This document shows, piece by piece, positions 9,895 to 18,709 of a stretch of 64,000 nucleotides of DNA (its first letter is position 1; each line of letters starts with the position of its first letter). A program made the translations under genes and the position numbers. The DNA is taken from positions 248,711 to 312,710 of the forward strand of contig NZ_LODL01000013.1 of NCBI RefSeq assembly GCF_001551835.1, in the 5' to 3' direction. Source of the DNA: Dechloromonas denitrificans. Its GTDB lineage: Bacteria; Pseudomonadota; Gammaproteobacteria; Burkholderiales; Rhodocyclaceae. The notes under the pieces are model-generated. The model did no database searches. It had not been told where the DNA came from and worked only from the letters and a program-made list of their open reading frames with translations.

Positions 9895-11349
9895 ATGAAT
9901 CAGTGGGAAGTGGTGATTGGCATCGAGACGCACGCGCAACTGGCGACCGTTTCGAAAATTTTCTCCGGCGCCTCGACGGCCTTCGGGGCTGAGCCGAATA
10001 CGCAGGCCTGTGCGGTTGACCTCGCCTTGCCGGGCGTTTTGCCGGTGCTCAACAAGAAGGCAGTCGAGTGTGCCATTCGCTTTGGTTTGGCAATCGGCGC
10101 CGAAGTGGCGCAAAAGTCGGTCTTTGCCCGCAAGAATTACTTCTATCCTGATCTGCCGAAGGGCTACCAGATCAGCCAGATGGACCTGCCGGTCGTCGTC
10201 GGGGGCAACATTACGCTGCAGGTCGGCCAGGGTGACAAGGCCTATGAAAAAGTCGTTCGCCTGACCCGGGCACATCTGGAAGAAGATGCCGGCAAGTCGC
10301 TGCATGAAGATTTTCACGGCAAATCAGGGATTGACCTCAATCGGGCCGGTACGCCGCTGCTTGAGATCGTTTCCGAGCCGGACATGCGCTCCTCCGACGA
10401 AGCGGTGGCCTACGCCAAGTCCCTACATGCGCTGGTACGCTGGATCGGTATCTGTGACGGCAACATGCAGGAAGGCTCCTTCCGCTGCGATGCCAACGTT
10501 TCGGTGCGTCCGAAAGGCCAAGCTGAATTCGGTACGCGCCGTGAAATCAAGAACCTGAACTCCTTCCGTTTCCTCAAGGAAGCCATCGATTTCGAAGTGC
10601 AGTGGCAGATCAACGAGATCGAGGAAGGGCGCAAGATCCAGCAGGCGACCGTGCTGTTCGATCCGGATAGCGGTGAGACGCGGATGATGCGGAGCAAGGA
10701 AGATGCGCACGATTACCGCTATTTCCCCGATCCCGACCTGCTGCCGCTGATCATCTCCAGCGACTGGATCAACCGCGTCAAGGGCGAACTGCCCGAATTG
10801 CCGGGCCAGAAGCGCGAGCGCTTCGTCAACGAACTCGGTCTGTCGGCCTACGATGCCATTACGCTGACCGCCAGCCAGGAAATGGCCGATTATTTCGAGT
10901 CGACCGTAGCACTCGCCGGCAAGGCCAATGCCAAGCCCTGCGCCAACTGGGTGATGGTCGATCTGGCCGCCCGCCTGAACAAGGAAGGCAAGGAACTGGT
11001 CGAGTCGCCGGTCAGCGCCGCGAAATTGGCCGGCCTGATCCAGCGGATTGCCGACAACACCATTTCCAACAACATCGCCAAAAAAGTCTTCGAGGCCTTG
11101 TGGAATGGCGAGGGGGCCACAGCCGACGACGTCATCGAAAAGCAGGGCCTGAAGCAGATTACCGACAGCGGTGCCATCGAGACGCTGGTCGATGAGGTAC
11201 TGGCCGCCAATGCCGCCAATGTTGCCGAGTTCAAGGCCGGCAAGGAGAAGGCTTTCAACGCGCTGGTCGGTCAGGTGATGAAAGCGGCCAAGGGCAAGGC
11301 CAATCCGCAGCAGGTCAACGACCTGCTGCGCCAGAAGCTGGCGGGCTAA
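9895..11349 (+). CDS. gatB: GatB, kinase/transamidase subunit of the tRNA amidotransferase
   Basis: A 484-residue GatB with the catalytic cradle domain ([45 protein letters not shown]) and the C-terminal helical and YqeY-like tail domains ([20 protein letters not shown]). It phosphorylates the misacylated tRNA side chain and transfers ammonia to it. The stop codon directly abuts the stop of the convergent gene at 11350, with no base between. Confidence 0.97.
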   Translation: MNQWEVVIGIETHAQLATVSKIFSGASTAFGAEPNTQACAVDLALPGVLPVLNKKAVECAIRFGLAIGAEVAQKSVFARKNYFYPDLPKGYQISQMDLPVVVGGNITLQVGQGDKAYEKVVRLTRAHLEEDAGKSLHEDFHGKSGIDLNRAGTPLLEIVSEPDMRSSDEAVAYAKSLHALVRWIGICDGNMQEGSFRCDANVSVRPKGQAEFGTRREIKNLNSFRFLKEAIDFEVQWQINEIEEGRKIQQATVLFDPDSGETRMMRSKEDAHDYRYFPDPDLLPLIISSDWINRVKGELPELPGQKRERFVNELGLSAYDAITLTASQEMADYFESTVALAGKANAKPCANWVMVDLAARLNKEGKELVESPVSAAKLAGLIQRIADNTISNNIAKKVFEALWNGEGATADDVIEKQGLKQITDSGAIETLVDEVLAANAANVAEFKAGKEKAFNALVGQVMKAAKGKANPQQVNDLLRQKLAG

Positions 11350-11997
11350 CTACCGGGGCTGGGCCGCACCGCTGAACGGTGCGGCTGGCTTGGCGCGGCC
11401 GGTCAGCTCGTTGTAGCGCTTGCGGTCGGCGTCGTACTTGGTCTTGATGGTCTCGAAATCGTGTTTCTTGATGTCGAGCAACTCCTGCTCAAGCTTGATC
11501 TCGTGATCAATGGCCCGCAGCTCTTTCTCGAGCTCGGGCGGCAGCGTCTTCTTCTTGTAGAACTCGGCTTCCGCCTCGAATTTCTTGCGCTTCTTGCGCG
11601 CCACGTCGATCTTGGCCTGCGAGGCGGTAATCGCAAAATTGACATCGGCTTCGGCCTTGCGCTGAGCGAGGTCGATATCCTGCGGCAGCGCGTAGGTGTC
11701 GAGCAGGGCCTGATCCCGGCGCCGCTGCTCGCGGTCGGCCTCTTCCAGCTTCTTCTTGCGTCGGCTTTCCGCGGCGGCCAGGGCTTTTTCTTCCGGGCTG
11801 AGCGGCGGTCCGACTTCCTTGATGATGTTGCCAGCGCTGTCCAGCAGACGGTAAGCCCGGCCCCGGCAGACATCAGGCAAGGTGTCGCCACAGACACGAC
11901 GTCCGTTGCCCGGATCCTGGCAGCAATAGAACTCCCCCCCGGCCTGGGCTGTTGTCGCAAGCAGCAACAGGAGAGGGGCGAGCAGGCGTTTAGCCAT
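11350..11997 (-). CDS. Secreted coiled-coil protein of unknown function
   Basis: From ATG 11997 the product has 215 residues: a signal peptide ([19 protein letters not shown]), a short cysteine-bearing domain ([18 protein letters not shown]; Cys at four to five sites), and about 130 residues of highly charged, Lys/Glu/Ala-rich sequence predicted as a long coiled coil. The segment [20 protein letters not shown] resembles DUF4124-type periplasmic domains, a weak similarity. A further in-frame ATG upstream would place 20 residues before the signal peptide and was rejected. It overlaps the 3' end of pyrE by 8 bp and is probably co-transcribed. Confidence 0.8.
   Translation of the reverse strand: MAKRLLAPLLLLLATTAQAGGEFYCCQDPGNGRRVCGDTLPDVCRGRAYRLLDSAGNIIKEVGPPLSPEEKALAAAESRRKKKLEEADREQRRRDQALLDTYALPQDIDLAQRKAEADVNFAITASQAKIDVARKKRKKFEAEAEFYKKKTLPPELEKELRAIDHEIKLEQELLDIKKHDFETIKTKYDADRKRYNELTGRAKPAAPFSGAAQPR
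11363..11385. terminator. GC-rich hairpin at the gatB convergent end
   Basis: GCCGCACCG (11363-11371) and CGGTGCGGC (11377-11385) form a perfect 9-bp stem with a 5-base loop, 13 bases after the gatB stop. It has no T-run, and it also encodes the last residues of the opposing gene. It may end or protect gatB mRNA, but could be a coding coincidence. Confidence 0.35.
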
Positions 11998-12631
11998 TGA
12001 CGCCGTATTGCTGGCGGTAGCTGGCGACCGCGCTGCGGTGTACGGAAAATTCGGCATGGTTTTCCAGGAAGGCCATCAGGTCGCCCAGTCCAGCCACTGC
12101 AATCACCGGAATGCCATAGTCGCGCTGCACTTCCTGCACGGCCGACAATTCACCCTGGCCACGTTCCTGGCGATCCAGCGCAATCAATACGCCGGCCGGT
12201 GTGGCGCCGGCGGCACGGATCAGTTCGACCGATTCGCGAACCGAGGTGCCGGCGGAAATGACGTCATCGACAATCAGGACGCGGCCGGCCAGCGGCGCGC
12301 CGACGATGTTGCCGCCTTCACCGTGATCCTTGGCTTCCTTGCGGTTGAAGGCGAAGGGGTAGTTCTGGCCGCGCTGGGCCAGCGCCATGGTGATTGCCGC
12401 GACCAGCGGAATACCCTTGTAGGCCGGGCCGAACAGCATGTCGAACTGAACGCCGCCGGCTTCGGCCGCTTTGGCGTAGAATTCGGCGAGTTGGCCGAGC
12501 GACTTGCCGTCGTTGAACAAACCGGCATTAAAGAAATAGGGCGAGAGCCGTCCCGCCTTGGTCTTGAATTCGCCAAAGCGCAATACCTGGCAGCCCAGCG
12601 CGAATTCGATGAAATCCTGACGAAAATCCAT
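11990..12631 (-). CDS. pyrE: Orotate phosphoribosyltransferase
   Basis: A 213-residue type I phosphoribosyltransferase. The PRPP-binding motif is [20 protein letters not shown] and the catalytic flexible loop is [17 protein letters not shown] (Lys/His). It joins orotate to PRPP to form OMP in pyrimidine synthesis. The length matches E. coli PyrE (213). It is divergent from xth with 47 bp between the starts. Confidence 0.96.
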   Translation of the reverse strand: MDFRQDFIEFALGCQVLRFGEFKTKAGRLSPYFFNAGLFNDGKSLGQLAEFYAKAAEAGGVQFDMLFGPAYKGIPLVAAITMALAQRGQNYPFAFNRKEAKDHGEGGNIVGAPLAGRVLIVDDVISAGTSVRESVELIRAAGATPAGVLIALDRQERGQGELSAVQEVQRDYGIPVIAVAGLGDLMAFLENHAEFSVHRSAVASYRQQYGVNG

Positions 12632-12678
12632 ATTCTTCCATTCCTAACGGCCGTGAAAACGGCGCCGATCATTGCACA

Positions 12679-13458
12679 ATGTTACGCATCATCTCCCTGA
12701 ACCTCAATGGCATCCGCTCCGCCTGGAGCAAAAATGTGCTGCCCTGGGCCGCCGCTCAGCAGGCCGACATCATCTGCTTGCAGGAACTGAAAGCGCAGAT
12801 GCCTGACCTTTCTCCGGAAATGCATGCGCCGGATGGCATGCAGGCTTTCTATCACTGTGCCGAAAAGAAGGGCTACAGCGGCGTCGGAATCTGGAGTCGC
12901 CGCCCGCCGGACCGCGTGATCGAAGGCTTCGATGGCGGCGAGTTCGATAGCGAAGGGCGCTATATCCGGGCCGATTTCGGCAATCTGTCGGTCATCTCTC
13001 TATATTTGCCTTCCGGTTCCTCGTCACCGGAGCGCCAGGAAGCCAAATTCCGTTTTCTTGATGCCTTCTTTCCGCAAATGCTGGCCTTGCGTGCCGAAGG
13101 GCGGGAAATAGTGCTGTGTGGCGACTGGAATATCGCGCATCAGGAAATCGACCTGAAAAACTGGAAGTCGAACCAGAAGAATTCCGGCTTCCTGCCGGAA
13201 GAGCGGGCCTGGCTGAGCAAGGTGTTCGACGAACTGGGCTGGGTCGATGTCTATCGCCGGCTTTATCCGGACGCGACGGGCGAGGCCTACACCTGGTGGA
13301 GCAATCGCGGCCAGGCCTGGGCCAAGAATGTTGGCTGGCGGATCGATTACCAGATTGCCACGCCCGGCCTCGCCGCCACGGCGCAGCGGGCCGAAATCTA
13401 CAAAGCCGAACGTTTCTCCGATCATGCGCCGTTGATCATCGATTATGATTTTGCCTAA
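12679..13458 (+). CDS. xth: Exonuclease III / AP endonuclease
   Basis: A 259-residue EEP-superfamily nuclease. Key motifs are SLNLNGIRSA, the metal-binding Glu in CLQELK, GDWNIAH, NVGWRIDYQ and the catalytic His in RFSDHAP. It cleaves DNA at abasic sites and degrades 3' ends in base-excision repair. No strong Shine-Dalgarno precedes the ATG, but the N-terminus MLRIISLNLNGIRSAW is exactly that of the family. Confidence 0.93.
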   Translation: MLRIISLNLNGIRSAWSKNVLPWAAAQQADIICLQELKAQMPDLSPEMHAPDGMQAFYHCAEKKGYSGVGIWSRRPPDRVIEGFDGGEFDSEGRYIRADFGNLSVISLYLPSGSSSPERQEAKFRFLDAFFPQMLALRAEGREIVLCGDWNIAHQEIDLKNWKSNQKNSGFLPEERAWLSKVFDELGWVDVYRRLYPDATGEAYTWWSNRGQAWAKNVGWRIDYQIATPGLAATAQRAEIYKAERFSDHAPLIIDYDFA

Positions 13459-13537
13459 GCCCTTCATGCGAATTGATTTCAGCGCGCGGACGGGCTAACC
13501 TGTACTCCTTGCTTATCTGTCACCAACGAGGTTGAAA

Positions 13538-13852
13538 ATGTCCCAAGATCTGACTGCCGCCAACAAGGAAAAGCTGGTTTCCGACATGAAGGTTGTTATC
13601 TCCGACGCTGAAGAAATCCTGCGGGCGACCGCTGGTGCCGCCGGTGAAAAGGTCGGTGAGCTGCGTACCAAGATTGAAGTTCGTCTGCGTGATGCCAAGG
13701 AACGTCTGGCCGATGCCGAAGCAGCTCTGGTCGACAAGACCAAGGCCGCGGCGCGGGCGACCGACGATTTCGTGCATGACCAACCGTGGAAGGCAGTTGG
13801 TGTTGCCGCCGCCCTCGGTTTGGCGCTCGGCGTGCTGATCGGCCGTCGCTGA
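13538..13852 (+). CDS. ElaB/YqjD/DUF883-family membrane-anchored ribosome-binding protein
   Basis: From ATG 13538 (preceded by AACGAGG) the product is 104 residues: an amphipathic, Ala/Glu/Lys-rich helical region, then a C-terminal tail anchor (AVGVAAALGLALGVLIGRR). This layout is the DUF883 family, whose E. coli members YqjD and ElaB sit in the inner membrane by the C-terminus and bind ribosomes in stationary phase. An in-phase TTG two codons upstream is an unlikely start. It leads a four-gene run resembling E. coli yqjD-yqjE-yqjK. Confidence 0.88.
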   Translation: MSQDLTAANKEKLVSDMKVVISDAEEILRATAGAAGEKVGELRTKIEVRLRDAKERLADAEAALVDKTKAAARATDDFVHDQPWKAVGVAAALGLALGVLIGRR

Positions 13853-13856
13853 ACGC

Positions 13857-14264
13857 ATGACGCAGCAAGCAGGCGGTGAAGCTGGCCGCGCAGGTCTCTT
13901 TGCCGCCTTGAAAAACATGATCGCGACGCTGATCGCGATCGGGAAGACGCGCGCCGAACTGCTGGTGACCGAGCTGGAGGAGGAGAAACTCCGCCTCATG
14001 ACGCTGTGGTCAAAAGCGATCGGTGCCGCTTTCATGCTCGCGCTCGGCGTCGTCATGGCTGTGTTCTGCATTGCATTGGCCTTCTGGGAACAGCGGGTGC
14101 TGGTCTTTGGCCTCTTTGCCGCGCTGTTTATCGGGGGCGGCTTGTTGCTGATCGGCTCGATCAAGAAGCAGGCGCAGCAACCGAGCAAGCTGTTCCGGGC
14201 CAGTCTGACGGAACTTGAGGCCGACATGGCCGAATTGCGCCGCTACGCCAAAAAGCCGGAATGA
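13857..14264 (+). CDS. YqjE-like phage-holin-family membrane protein (DUF1469)
   Basis: A 135-residue protein with two hydrophobic helices (about 55-75 and 83-103) flanked by charged helices (ARVELLVTELEEEKLRL-type segment KTRAELLVTELEEEKLRLMT). This is the holin-superfamily III / YqjE pattern. Function in the family is not settled; the neighbours suggest a shared role at the inner membrane. It starts 4 bp after the DUF883 gene and its stop overlaps the next gene by 4 bp. Confidence 0.85.
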   Translation: MTQQAGGEAGRAGLFAALKNMIATLIAIGKTRAELLVTELEEEKLRLMTLWSKAIGAAFMLALGVVMAVFCIALAFWEQRVLVFGLFAALFIGGGLLLIGSIKKQAQQPSKLFRASLTELEADMAELRRYAKKPE

Positions 14265-14554
14265 ACCAGAAACTGCTGTTGCTGGCGACCCGGCATGGTG
14301 CCCTGAAAGCTCGTATCGACGAGCAGCGCCGCACGCTGCGGCAGCAGGTGGTACCACTCGAGGCTGCGTTGGCCCGCGGTGATGCGGTCATGCAAGGGGT
14401 GGATTGGCTGAAGCACCATCCGGCTGCCATCGGTCTTGCCGTAGCAGCCGTCGTGGTGGCTCGTCCGCGTCGCGCATGGCGCTGGGCGAAACGTGGCTTT
14501 TTTGTCTGGCGTGGCTGGCAGGCAATACGAAATTCACTGACCGGGATGCGTTGA
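14261..14554 (+). CDS. YqjK-like protein
   Basis: A 97-residue basic protein: an N-terminal helix rich in Arg and Gln (KARIDEQRRTLRQQVVPLEA), then WLKHHPAAIGLAVAAVVVARP, a short hydrophobic segment with the HHP/HPA motif typical of YqjK-like proteins. No enzymatic motif is seen. The ATGA overlap with the YqjE-like gene supports co-translation. Confidence 0.8.
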   Translation: MNQKLLLLATRHGALKARIDEQRRTLRQQVVPLEAALARGDAVMQGVDWLKHHPAAIGLAVAAVVVARPRRAWRWAKRGFFVWRGWQAIRNSLTGMR

Positions 14555-14556
14555 CC

Positions 14557-14865
14557 GTGGCAAGCAGCGAGCAGGCAGAGATTGCCATTCCTGCCTGGTG
14601 GCAGCAGATACTCTCTTCACAGCGGCGCGAAGCGCGCCGTATCCTGGCCGAACTGGTCGCGACACGCGGCCTGATGCCCTTGCTGATGAAGGCGCGTAAT
14701 GGCGGCCAATGGACGCCGGCCGAGAAAGAAGAAATTCTCGGCCATTTGCGCCGGATGGCGCACCTTTCTCCTTATCTGATCGCCTTGGTCTTGCCCGGCT
14801 CGATGCTTTTCCTGCCGGCTTACGCCTGGTGGCTGGACCGGCGCCGCCTCAACCGGGGTGACTGA
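14557..14865 (+). CDS. Small LETM1-like membrane protein, unassigned
   Basis: The likely start is GTG 14557, two bases after the YqjK-like stop, giving 102 residues; ATGs at 14404 and 14476 would overlap the preceding gene deeply. The N-half is charged (QRREARRILAELVATRG); the C-half has ILGHLRRMAHLSPYLIALVL, PGSMLFLPAYAWWLDRRR. The 'LxxLxPYL...LPGS.LLLP' pattern recalls the membrane-spanning part of LETM1-domain proteins, a tentative resemblance. The last 17 bp overlap the convergent ampG end. Confidence 0.6.
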   Translation: MASSEQAEIAIPAWWQQILSSQRREARRILAELVATRGLMPLLMKARNGGQWTPAEKEEILGHLRRMAHLSPYLIALVLPGSMLFLPAYAWWLDRRRLNRGD

Positions 14866-16117
14866 GCGCTTCTGCGGGACGGTGCCAGGGGGCGACTTTG
14901 ACGAGCAGGAGCATGCCCGGCAGGGCTAGGGCAGCGCATAACCAGAAAAAGTTGAGCCAACCCAGCGATTCGACCAGCCAGCCCGCCGAGGCGTTGATGA
15001 AGGTGCGCGGAACGGCGGCCAGGCTGGTGAACAAAGCCATTTGCGTCGCGGTATAGGCAGGGTGCGTCGAGCGGGCAATGAAGGCGACGAAGGCGGCCGT
15101 ACCCAAACCGACGCCCAGTGCTTCCAGGCCGATGACAAAGGCCAGCGCGAGGCGTTCGCCGACGCCAATGCTGTCGTAATGGCCCTGGGCGGCCAGCCAG
15201 GCGAAGCCGAAGATCGAGACTAGTTGGACGACGCCGAACAGCCACAAGGCCCGGTTGATGCCCAGCCTGATCATCCACAAGCCACCGAGCAGGGCGCCAA
15301 TGACCGCTGGCCAGAGGCCAGCATGCTTGGCGATCAGGCCGATGTCGGTCTTGGTGAAGCCCATGTCGAGGTAGAACGGGGTAGCCAGCGCGGTGCACAG
15401 GCTGTCACCGAGTTTGTAGAGAAAGATGAAGCCGAGGACCAGTGCGGCGCCGCGCCAGCCTTGCCGGCCAATGAACTCGTGGAAAGGTTCGGTGACCGCC
15501 TGGCGCAAGGTCTTCGGCACTCCCTTGATGTGCGGCTCGCTGACCAGCCAAGCCATCGCCATACCGGGCAGCATGAAGGCGCCGGTGATCCAGAAGACCT
15601 CGTTCCACGGCAGGCGGTCAGCCAGGATCAGCGACAGCGAACCGGGAATCAGGCCAGCGATCCGGTAAGCGTTAACGTGTACTGCATTGCCGAGGCCGAG
15701 TTCGTGGTCGTCGAGAATTTCCCGCCGGAAGGCGTCGACCGCAATATCCTGTGTCCCGGACAGGAAGGCAAGCAGGGCCGCCAGCCAGAGGATGGGCCAG
15801 ATGCTTTCCTTCGGATCGAGACCGCCGAGGAAGCCGATGGCGAACAGCAGGCCGACTTGGGTGACCAGCATCCAGCCCCGACGGCGGCCAAAGCCGGGCA
15901 CGCTGAAACGATCGAGCAGCGGCGACCAGAGGAATTTCCAGGTGTAGGGGAACTGGATCAGGGCAAAGAAGCCGATCGTTTTGAGATCGACGCCTTCGCT
16001 GCGCAGCCAGGCCGGCAACAGGTTGAGCAGCAGGTAGAGCGGCAGGCCGGAGCTGAAGCCGGTGAAGATGCAGATCAGCATCTTCCTGGTGAGCAGGGGC
16101 CCGAGCCAGGCTGGCAT
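14849..16117 (-). CDS. ampG: AmpG-type muropeptide permease (major facilitator superfamily)
   Basis: A 422-residue protein with about 12 membrane helices. The N-terminus MLICIFTGFSSGLPLYLLLN and the segment IGFFALIQFPYTWKFLWSPL, LDRF are the AmpG signature. AmpG imports anhydro-muropeptides for cell-wall recycling. E. coli AmpG is longer (491) with two extra helices; this is the short form. It overlaps metW by one base, so it is transcribed from the SAM-II-controlled promoter with metX and metW. Confidence 0.88.
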   Translation of the reverse strand: MPAWLGPLLTRKMLICIFTGFSSGLPLYLLLNLLPAWLRSEGVDLKTIGFFALIQFPYTWKFLWSPLLDRFSVPGFGRRRGWMLVTQVGLLFAIGFLGGLDPKESIWPILWLAALLAFLSGTQDIAVDAFRREILDDHELGLGNAVHVNAYRIAGLIPGSLSLILADRLPWNEVFWITGAFMLPGMAMAWLVSEPHIKGVPKTLRQAVTEPFHEFIGRQGWRGAALVLGFIFLYKLGDSLCTALATPFYLDMGFTKTDIGLIAKHAGLWPAVIGALLGGLWMIRLGINRALWLFGVVQLVSIFGFAWLAAQGHYDSIGVGERLALAFVIGLEALGVGLGTAAFVAFIARSTHPAYTATQMALFTSLAAVPRTFINASAGWLVESLGWLNFFWLCAALALPGMLLLVKVAPWHRPAEALSHPG

Positions 16118-16728
16118 CAGCGGGCGCGCGTCAGGCGGTAGACCGCCAGGCTGCCGAGGAAATTGACTTCCCGGTTGTCGGTATTGGCGACGATATTGCC
16201 TTGTTCGTCGAGGACGTGGCGTTCACGGATGATCAGCCCCATTTTTTGGCAGAGGGCTTCGAAATCGAGCAGCGTGAAGAAGCGGACGTTGGGCGAGTCG
16301 TACCACTGGTAAGGCAGGTCTTCGGAAACCGGCATGCGGCCGTCAAGGACCGAGCGCAGGTTTTTCCAGTAGGCGAAATTCGGGAAGGAAACGACCGCTT
16401 CGCGGCCGACCCGCAGCATCTCGAGCAGGATGCCCTCGGTGTGGCGCACCGTTTGCAAGGTGCGCGACAGCACGACATGATCGAAGGCCTGGTCGGCGAA
16501 CTCGTCCAGGCCGCGTTCGAGGTTGCCCTGGATGACATTGATCCCATTCTTGATCGCAGCGAGGATGTTGCTGTCGTCGATTTCGACGCCCCAGCCTTGT
16601 ACACCGCGCGTCTCGATCAGGTGCTTGAGCAGCGTGCCATCGCCGCAGCCAAGGTCGAGAACGCGATGGCCCGGCTCGATCCAGGCGGCGATCAGGTCAA
16701 AATCGGGGCGCCCCAGGGTATGCGTCAT
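16117..16728 (-). CDS. metW: MetW, methionine biosynthesis protein
   Basis: A 203-residue class I SAM-dependent methyltransferase fold ([20 protein letters not shown], motif I). MetW is always paired with MetX in proteobacteria; in some species it is needed for MetX activity and it has no established methyl acceptor. Its start overlaps the metX stop by 4 bp. Typical length. Confidence 0.95.
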   Translation of the reverse strand: MTHTLGRPDFDLIAAWIEPGHRVLDLGCGDGTLLKHLIETRGVQGWGVEIDDSNILAAIKNGINVIQGNLERGLDEFADQAFDHVVLSRTLQTVRHTEGILLEMLRVGREAVVSFPNFAYWKNLRSVLDGRMPVSEDLPYQWYDSPNVRFFTLLDFEALCQKMGLIIRERHVLDEQGNIVANTDNREVNFLGSLAVYRLTRAR

Positions 16729-17849
16729 AGCTTGATATTCCGCAGGTAGGCATCGACCACGCCATGGTAATGGGCGTCGTCCATCAGGAAAGAGTCGTGG
16801 CCGAAATTGAGGTCGATTTCCGCGTAGGAGACATTGCGCCCGTTGGCAAGCAGGGCGGCGACGATTTCCTTCGAACGGGCCGGGGTGAAGCGCCAGTCGG
16901 TGGTAAACGAAGCGATCAGGAAATTCGCCTGGGTACGGGCCATGGTCGCCGTCAAATCGCCGCCGTCCTCGCGCGAGGGATCGAAATAATCGAGCGCCTT
17001 GGTCATCAGCAGGTAGGTGTTGGCGTCGAAATAGCCGGCGAATTTGTCGCCCTGGTAGCGTAGGTACGATTCGACCTCGAATTCGACGTCGAAACCGAAG
17101 GAAAAGGCACTGTTGCGCAATTCGCGGCCGAATTTCTCACCCATCTGGTCGTCGGACAGGTAGGTGATGTGACCGAGCATGCGGGCCAGGCGCAGGCCGC
17201 GCACTGGCCGGGTGTTGTGTTCGTAGTAGTTGCCGCCGTGGAAGTCCGGATCGGTCAGGATGGCCTGGCGGGCGACGTCATTGAAGGCAATGTTCTGCGC
17301 CGACAGCTTGGGGGCGGCGGCAATCACAATGGCGTTGCGGACCCGCTCGGGGTAGGTGATGCTCCAGCGCAAGGCCTGCATGCCGCCCAGGCTGCCGCCC
17401 ATGACCGCCGCCCAGCTATCGATGCCGAGTTGGTCGGCCAGCCGGGCCTGGGCATGGACCCAGTCATTGACGGCGACGATCGGAAAATCGGCACCCCACG
17501 GTTTGCCGGTCGCCGGATTGAGCGAGGACGGGCCGGTCGAGCCATGGCAGCCGCCGAGGTTGTTGAGGCCGACGATGAAGAATTTGTCGGTATCAAGCGG
17601 ACGACCGGGGCCGACGATGTTGTCCCACCAGCCGATGTTGTCCGGCTGCTCGGCATAGTGCCCGGCAATGTGGTGGTGGCCCGACAAGGCATGGCAGACG
17701 AGAATGGCATTCGACTTGGCCGCGTTGAGCGAGCCGTAGGTTTCATAGACCAGATCGTAGGCGGGCAGAACCCCGCCACTGCGCAAATGCAGCGGCTGGT
17801 CGAAGTGGGCGCGCTGTGACTTGACGGCGCCGACGGATTGTCCTGGCAT
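16725..17849 (-). CDS. metX: MetX, homoserine O-acyltransferase
   Basis: A 374-residue alpha/beta-hydrolase enzyme that activates homoserine for methionine synthesis. The nucleophile elbow is [12 protein letters not shown] (Ser); the Asp/His pair lies in the C-terminal part ([13 protein letters not shown]). Proteobacterial MetX may use acetyl- or succinyl-CoA; I cannot tell which here. ATG 17849 has the SD sequence AGGAA seven bases upstream. The leader holds a SAM-II riboswitch and a terminator. Confidence 0.95.
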   Translation of the reverse strand: MPGQSVGAVKSQRAHFDQPLHLRSGGVLPAYDLVYETYGSLNAAKSNAILVCHALSGHHHIAGHYAEQPDNIGWWDNIVGPGRPLDTDKFFIVGLNNLGGCHGSTGPSSLNPATGKPWGADFPIVAVNDWVHAQARLADQLGIDSWAAVMGGSLGGMQALRWSITYPERVRNAIVIAAAPKLSAQNIAFNDVARQAILTDPDFHGGNYYEHNTRPVRGLRLARMLGHITYLSDDQMGEKFGRELRNSAFSFGFDVEFEVESYLRYQGDKFAGYFDANTYLLMTKALDYFDPSREDGGDLTATMARTQANFLIASFTTDWRFTPARSKEIVAALLANGRNVSYAEIDLNFGHDSFLMDDAHYHGVVDAYLRNIKL

Positions 17850-17860
17850 GCTGTTCCTGA

Positions 17861-17910
17861 AAACAAAAAACCCAGTGGCGTTGAAGAAGGCTTCCTAAAC
17901 GCGAACTGGG
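17861..17910 (-). terminator. Intrinsic terminator (attenuator) between the SAM-II riboswitch and metX
   Basis: Read on the minus strand, CCCAGT (17905-17910) pairs with ACTGGG (17871-17876), with an inner GAAG/CTTC hairpin in the 28-base loop, and a run TTTTTTGTTT follows (17861-17870). It lies after the riboswitch and ends 11 bases before the metX ATG, the place expected for SAM-dependent premature termination. Confidence 0.75.
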
Positions 17911-17915
17911 TGGTT

Positions 17916-17968
17916 CCCGTTTTAGCTGTATTTATGTGGCGCCCGCAATCAGAGCTCAAATCGGCGCG
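17916..17968 (-). ncRNA. SAM-II (metA/metX-type) riboswitch
   Basis: On the minus strand the leader contains CGCGCCGATTTGAGC, then TTGCGGGCGCC, then ACATAAATACAGCTAAAACG followed by GG. This matches the SAM-II consensus: a P1 stem GCGCC/GGGCGC, the conserved GATTT and ATAAAT elements, and the AGCTAAAA-GGG segment that pairs back to form the pseudoknot. SAM-II binds S-adenosylmethionine and shuts down methionine genes. The aptamer sits 6 bp before the terminator stem and 67 bp before metX. Identification is by motif comparison from memory. Confidence 0.9.
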
Positions 17969-17994
17969 GCTGATGTCTTTCCAGCGTGTCGGTG

Positions 17995-18023
17995 ACAATA
18001 CCGAGCGGGCCGGGAAAAGTCAA
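17995..18023 (-). promoter_or_regulatory. Sigma70 promoter of the metX-metW-ampG operon
   Basis: On the minus strand TTGACT (18018-18023) and TATTGT (17995-18000) are 17 bp apart, matching consensus at five and four of six bases. Initiation near 17988 would place the SAM-II aptamer about 20 bases from the 5' end of the transcript. Confidence 0.65.
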
Positions 18024-18076
18024 TTAAACAGGGCCGCCCTGCGCAGCGCGGTAGCTTTGTGAAGTTTTGTTAATAT

Positions 18077-18709
18077 GTGAAAAAACCAATCAACTGGAAA
18101 AACGTGGCGAGCAACCTACTGGATCAACGGAGACATCAACGCATTCGTTTCGGGAACCCGCCACCTGTCCGGATTGGCTATGCCGGTTCGATCGGCCACG
18201 GCGTCATCGAAAACCTCTCGCTGTCAGGGCTGATGCTGCGGACCGATCTCGGCCTCGATATCGGCCATACGGCGGGCTGCGAATTTTCGCTGTTCGGTTC
18301 GCCGATCATCGATGTTCCGGCGGCGGTGGTCAGTCGGGTCGGCGACCTGTTCGGGGCCCGCTTTCAGACCGGGCCGATCAACCAGGTGATGATCGACGAT
18401 GCGATCAGCGGTGCCCTGGCCCAAGGTCAGGCGTCGATCCTCTCGGTGCACGAGCTTTCGGGGCGCAAGGTGATGCGGATCACCGGCGGCTTGAACGGCA
18501 CCTTGCGCGGTGACTTCATGCATGCCCTGACCCGGGTCGGCATCGAGGAGATCGATCTGGCCGGGGTGACGATGGTCGACCAGGCGGGACTGGCGCTCTG
18601 CCTGGTTGCTACCCGGCGGCATGCCGCCAAAATCGGGGCGCAGGCCGAATGTTTTGCCGATGCCTGGAAGATTGCCCTGGCCGCCCCTTTTGACGTCGAA
18701 GGCCTATGA
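18077..18709 (+). CDS. PilZ-STAS fusion protein, probable c-di-GMP effector
   Basis: A 210-residue cytosolic protein from GTG 18077. The N-terminal PilZ domain has both c-di-GMP-binding motifs: RxxxR at Arg18-Arg22 (RRHQRIRF) and NxSxxG at Asn46-Gly51 (IENLSLSGLML). The C-terminal half (about 120-205) reads as a STAS domain (VMRITGGLNGTLRG; IEEIDLAGVTMVDQAGLALC). In anti-sigma-factor antagonists the site is D-S; here it is Asp168-Gln169-Ala170, so the usual phosphorylatable Ser is absent. The stop overlaps the TonB receptor start by 4 bp, so the two are made together. Domain assignment is mine by eye; the partner is unknown. Confidence 0.8.
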   Translation: MKKPINWKNVASNLLDQRRHQRIRFGNPPPVRIGYAGSIGHGVIENLSLSGLMLRTDLGLDIGHTAGCEFSLFGSPIIDVPAAVVSRVGDLFGARFQTGPINQVMIDDAISGALAQGQASILSVHELSGRKVMRITGGLNGTLRGDFMHALTRVGIEEIDLAGVTMVDQAGLALCLVATRRHAAKIGAQAECFADAWKIALAAPFDVEGL

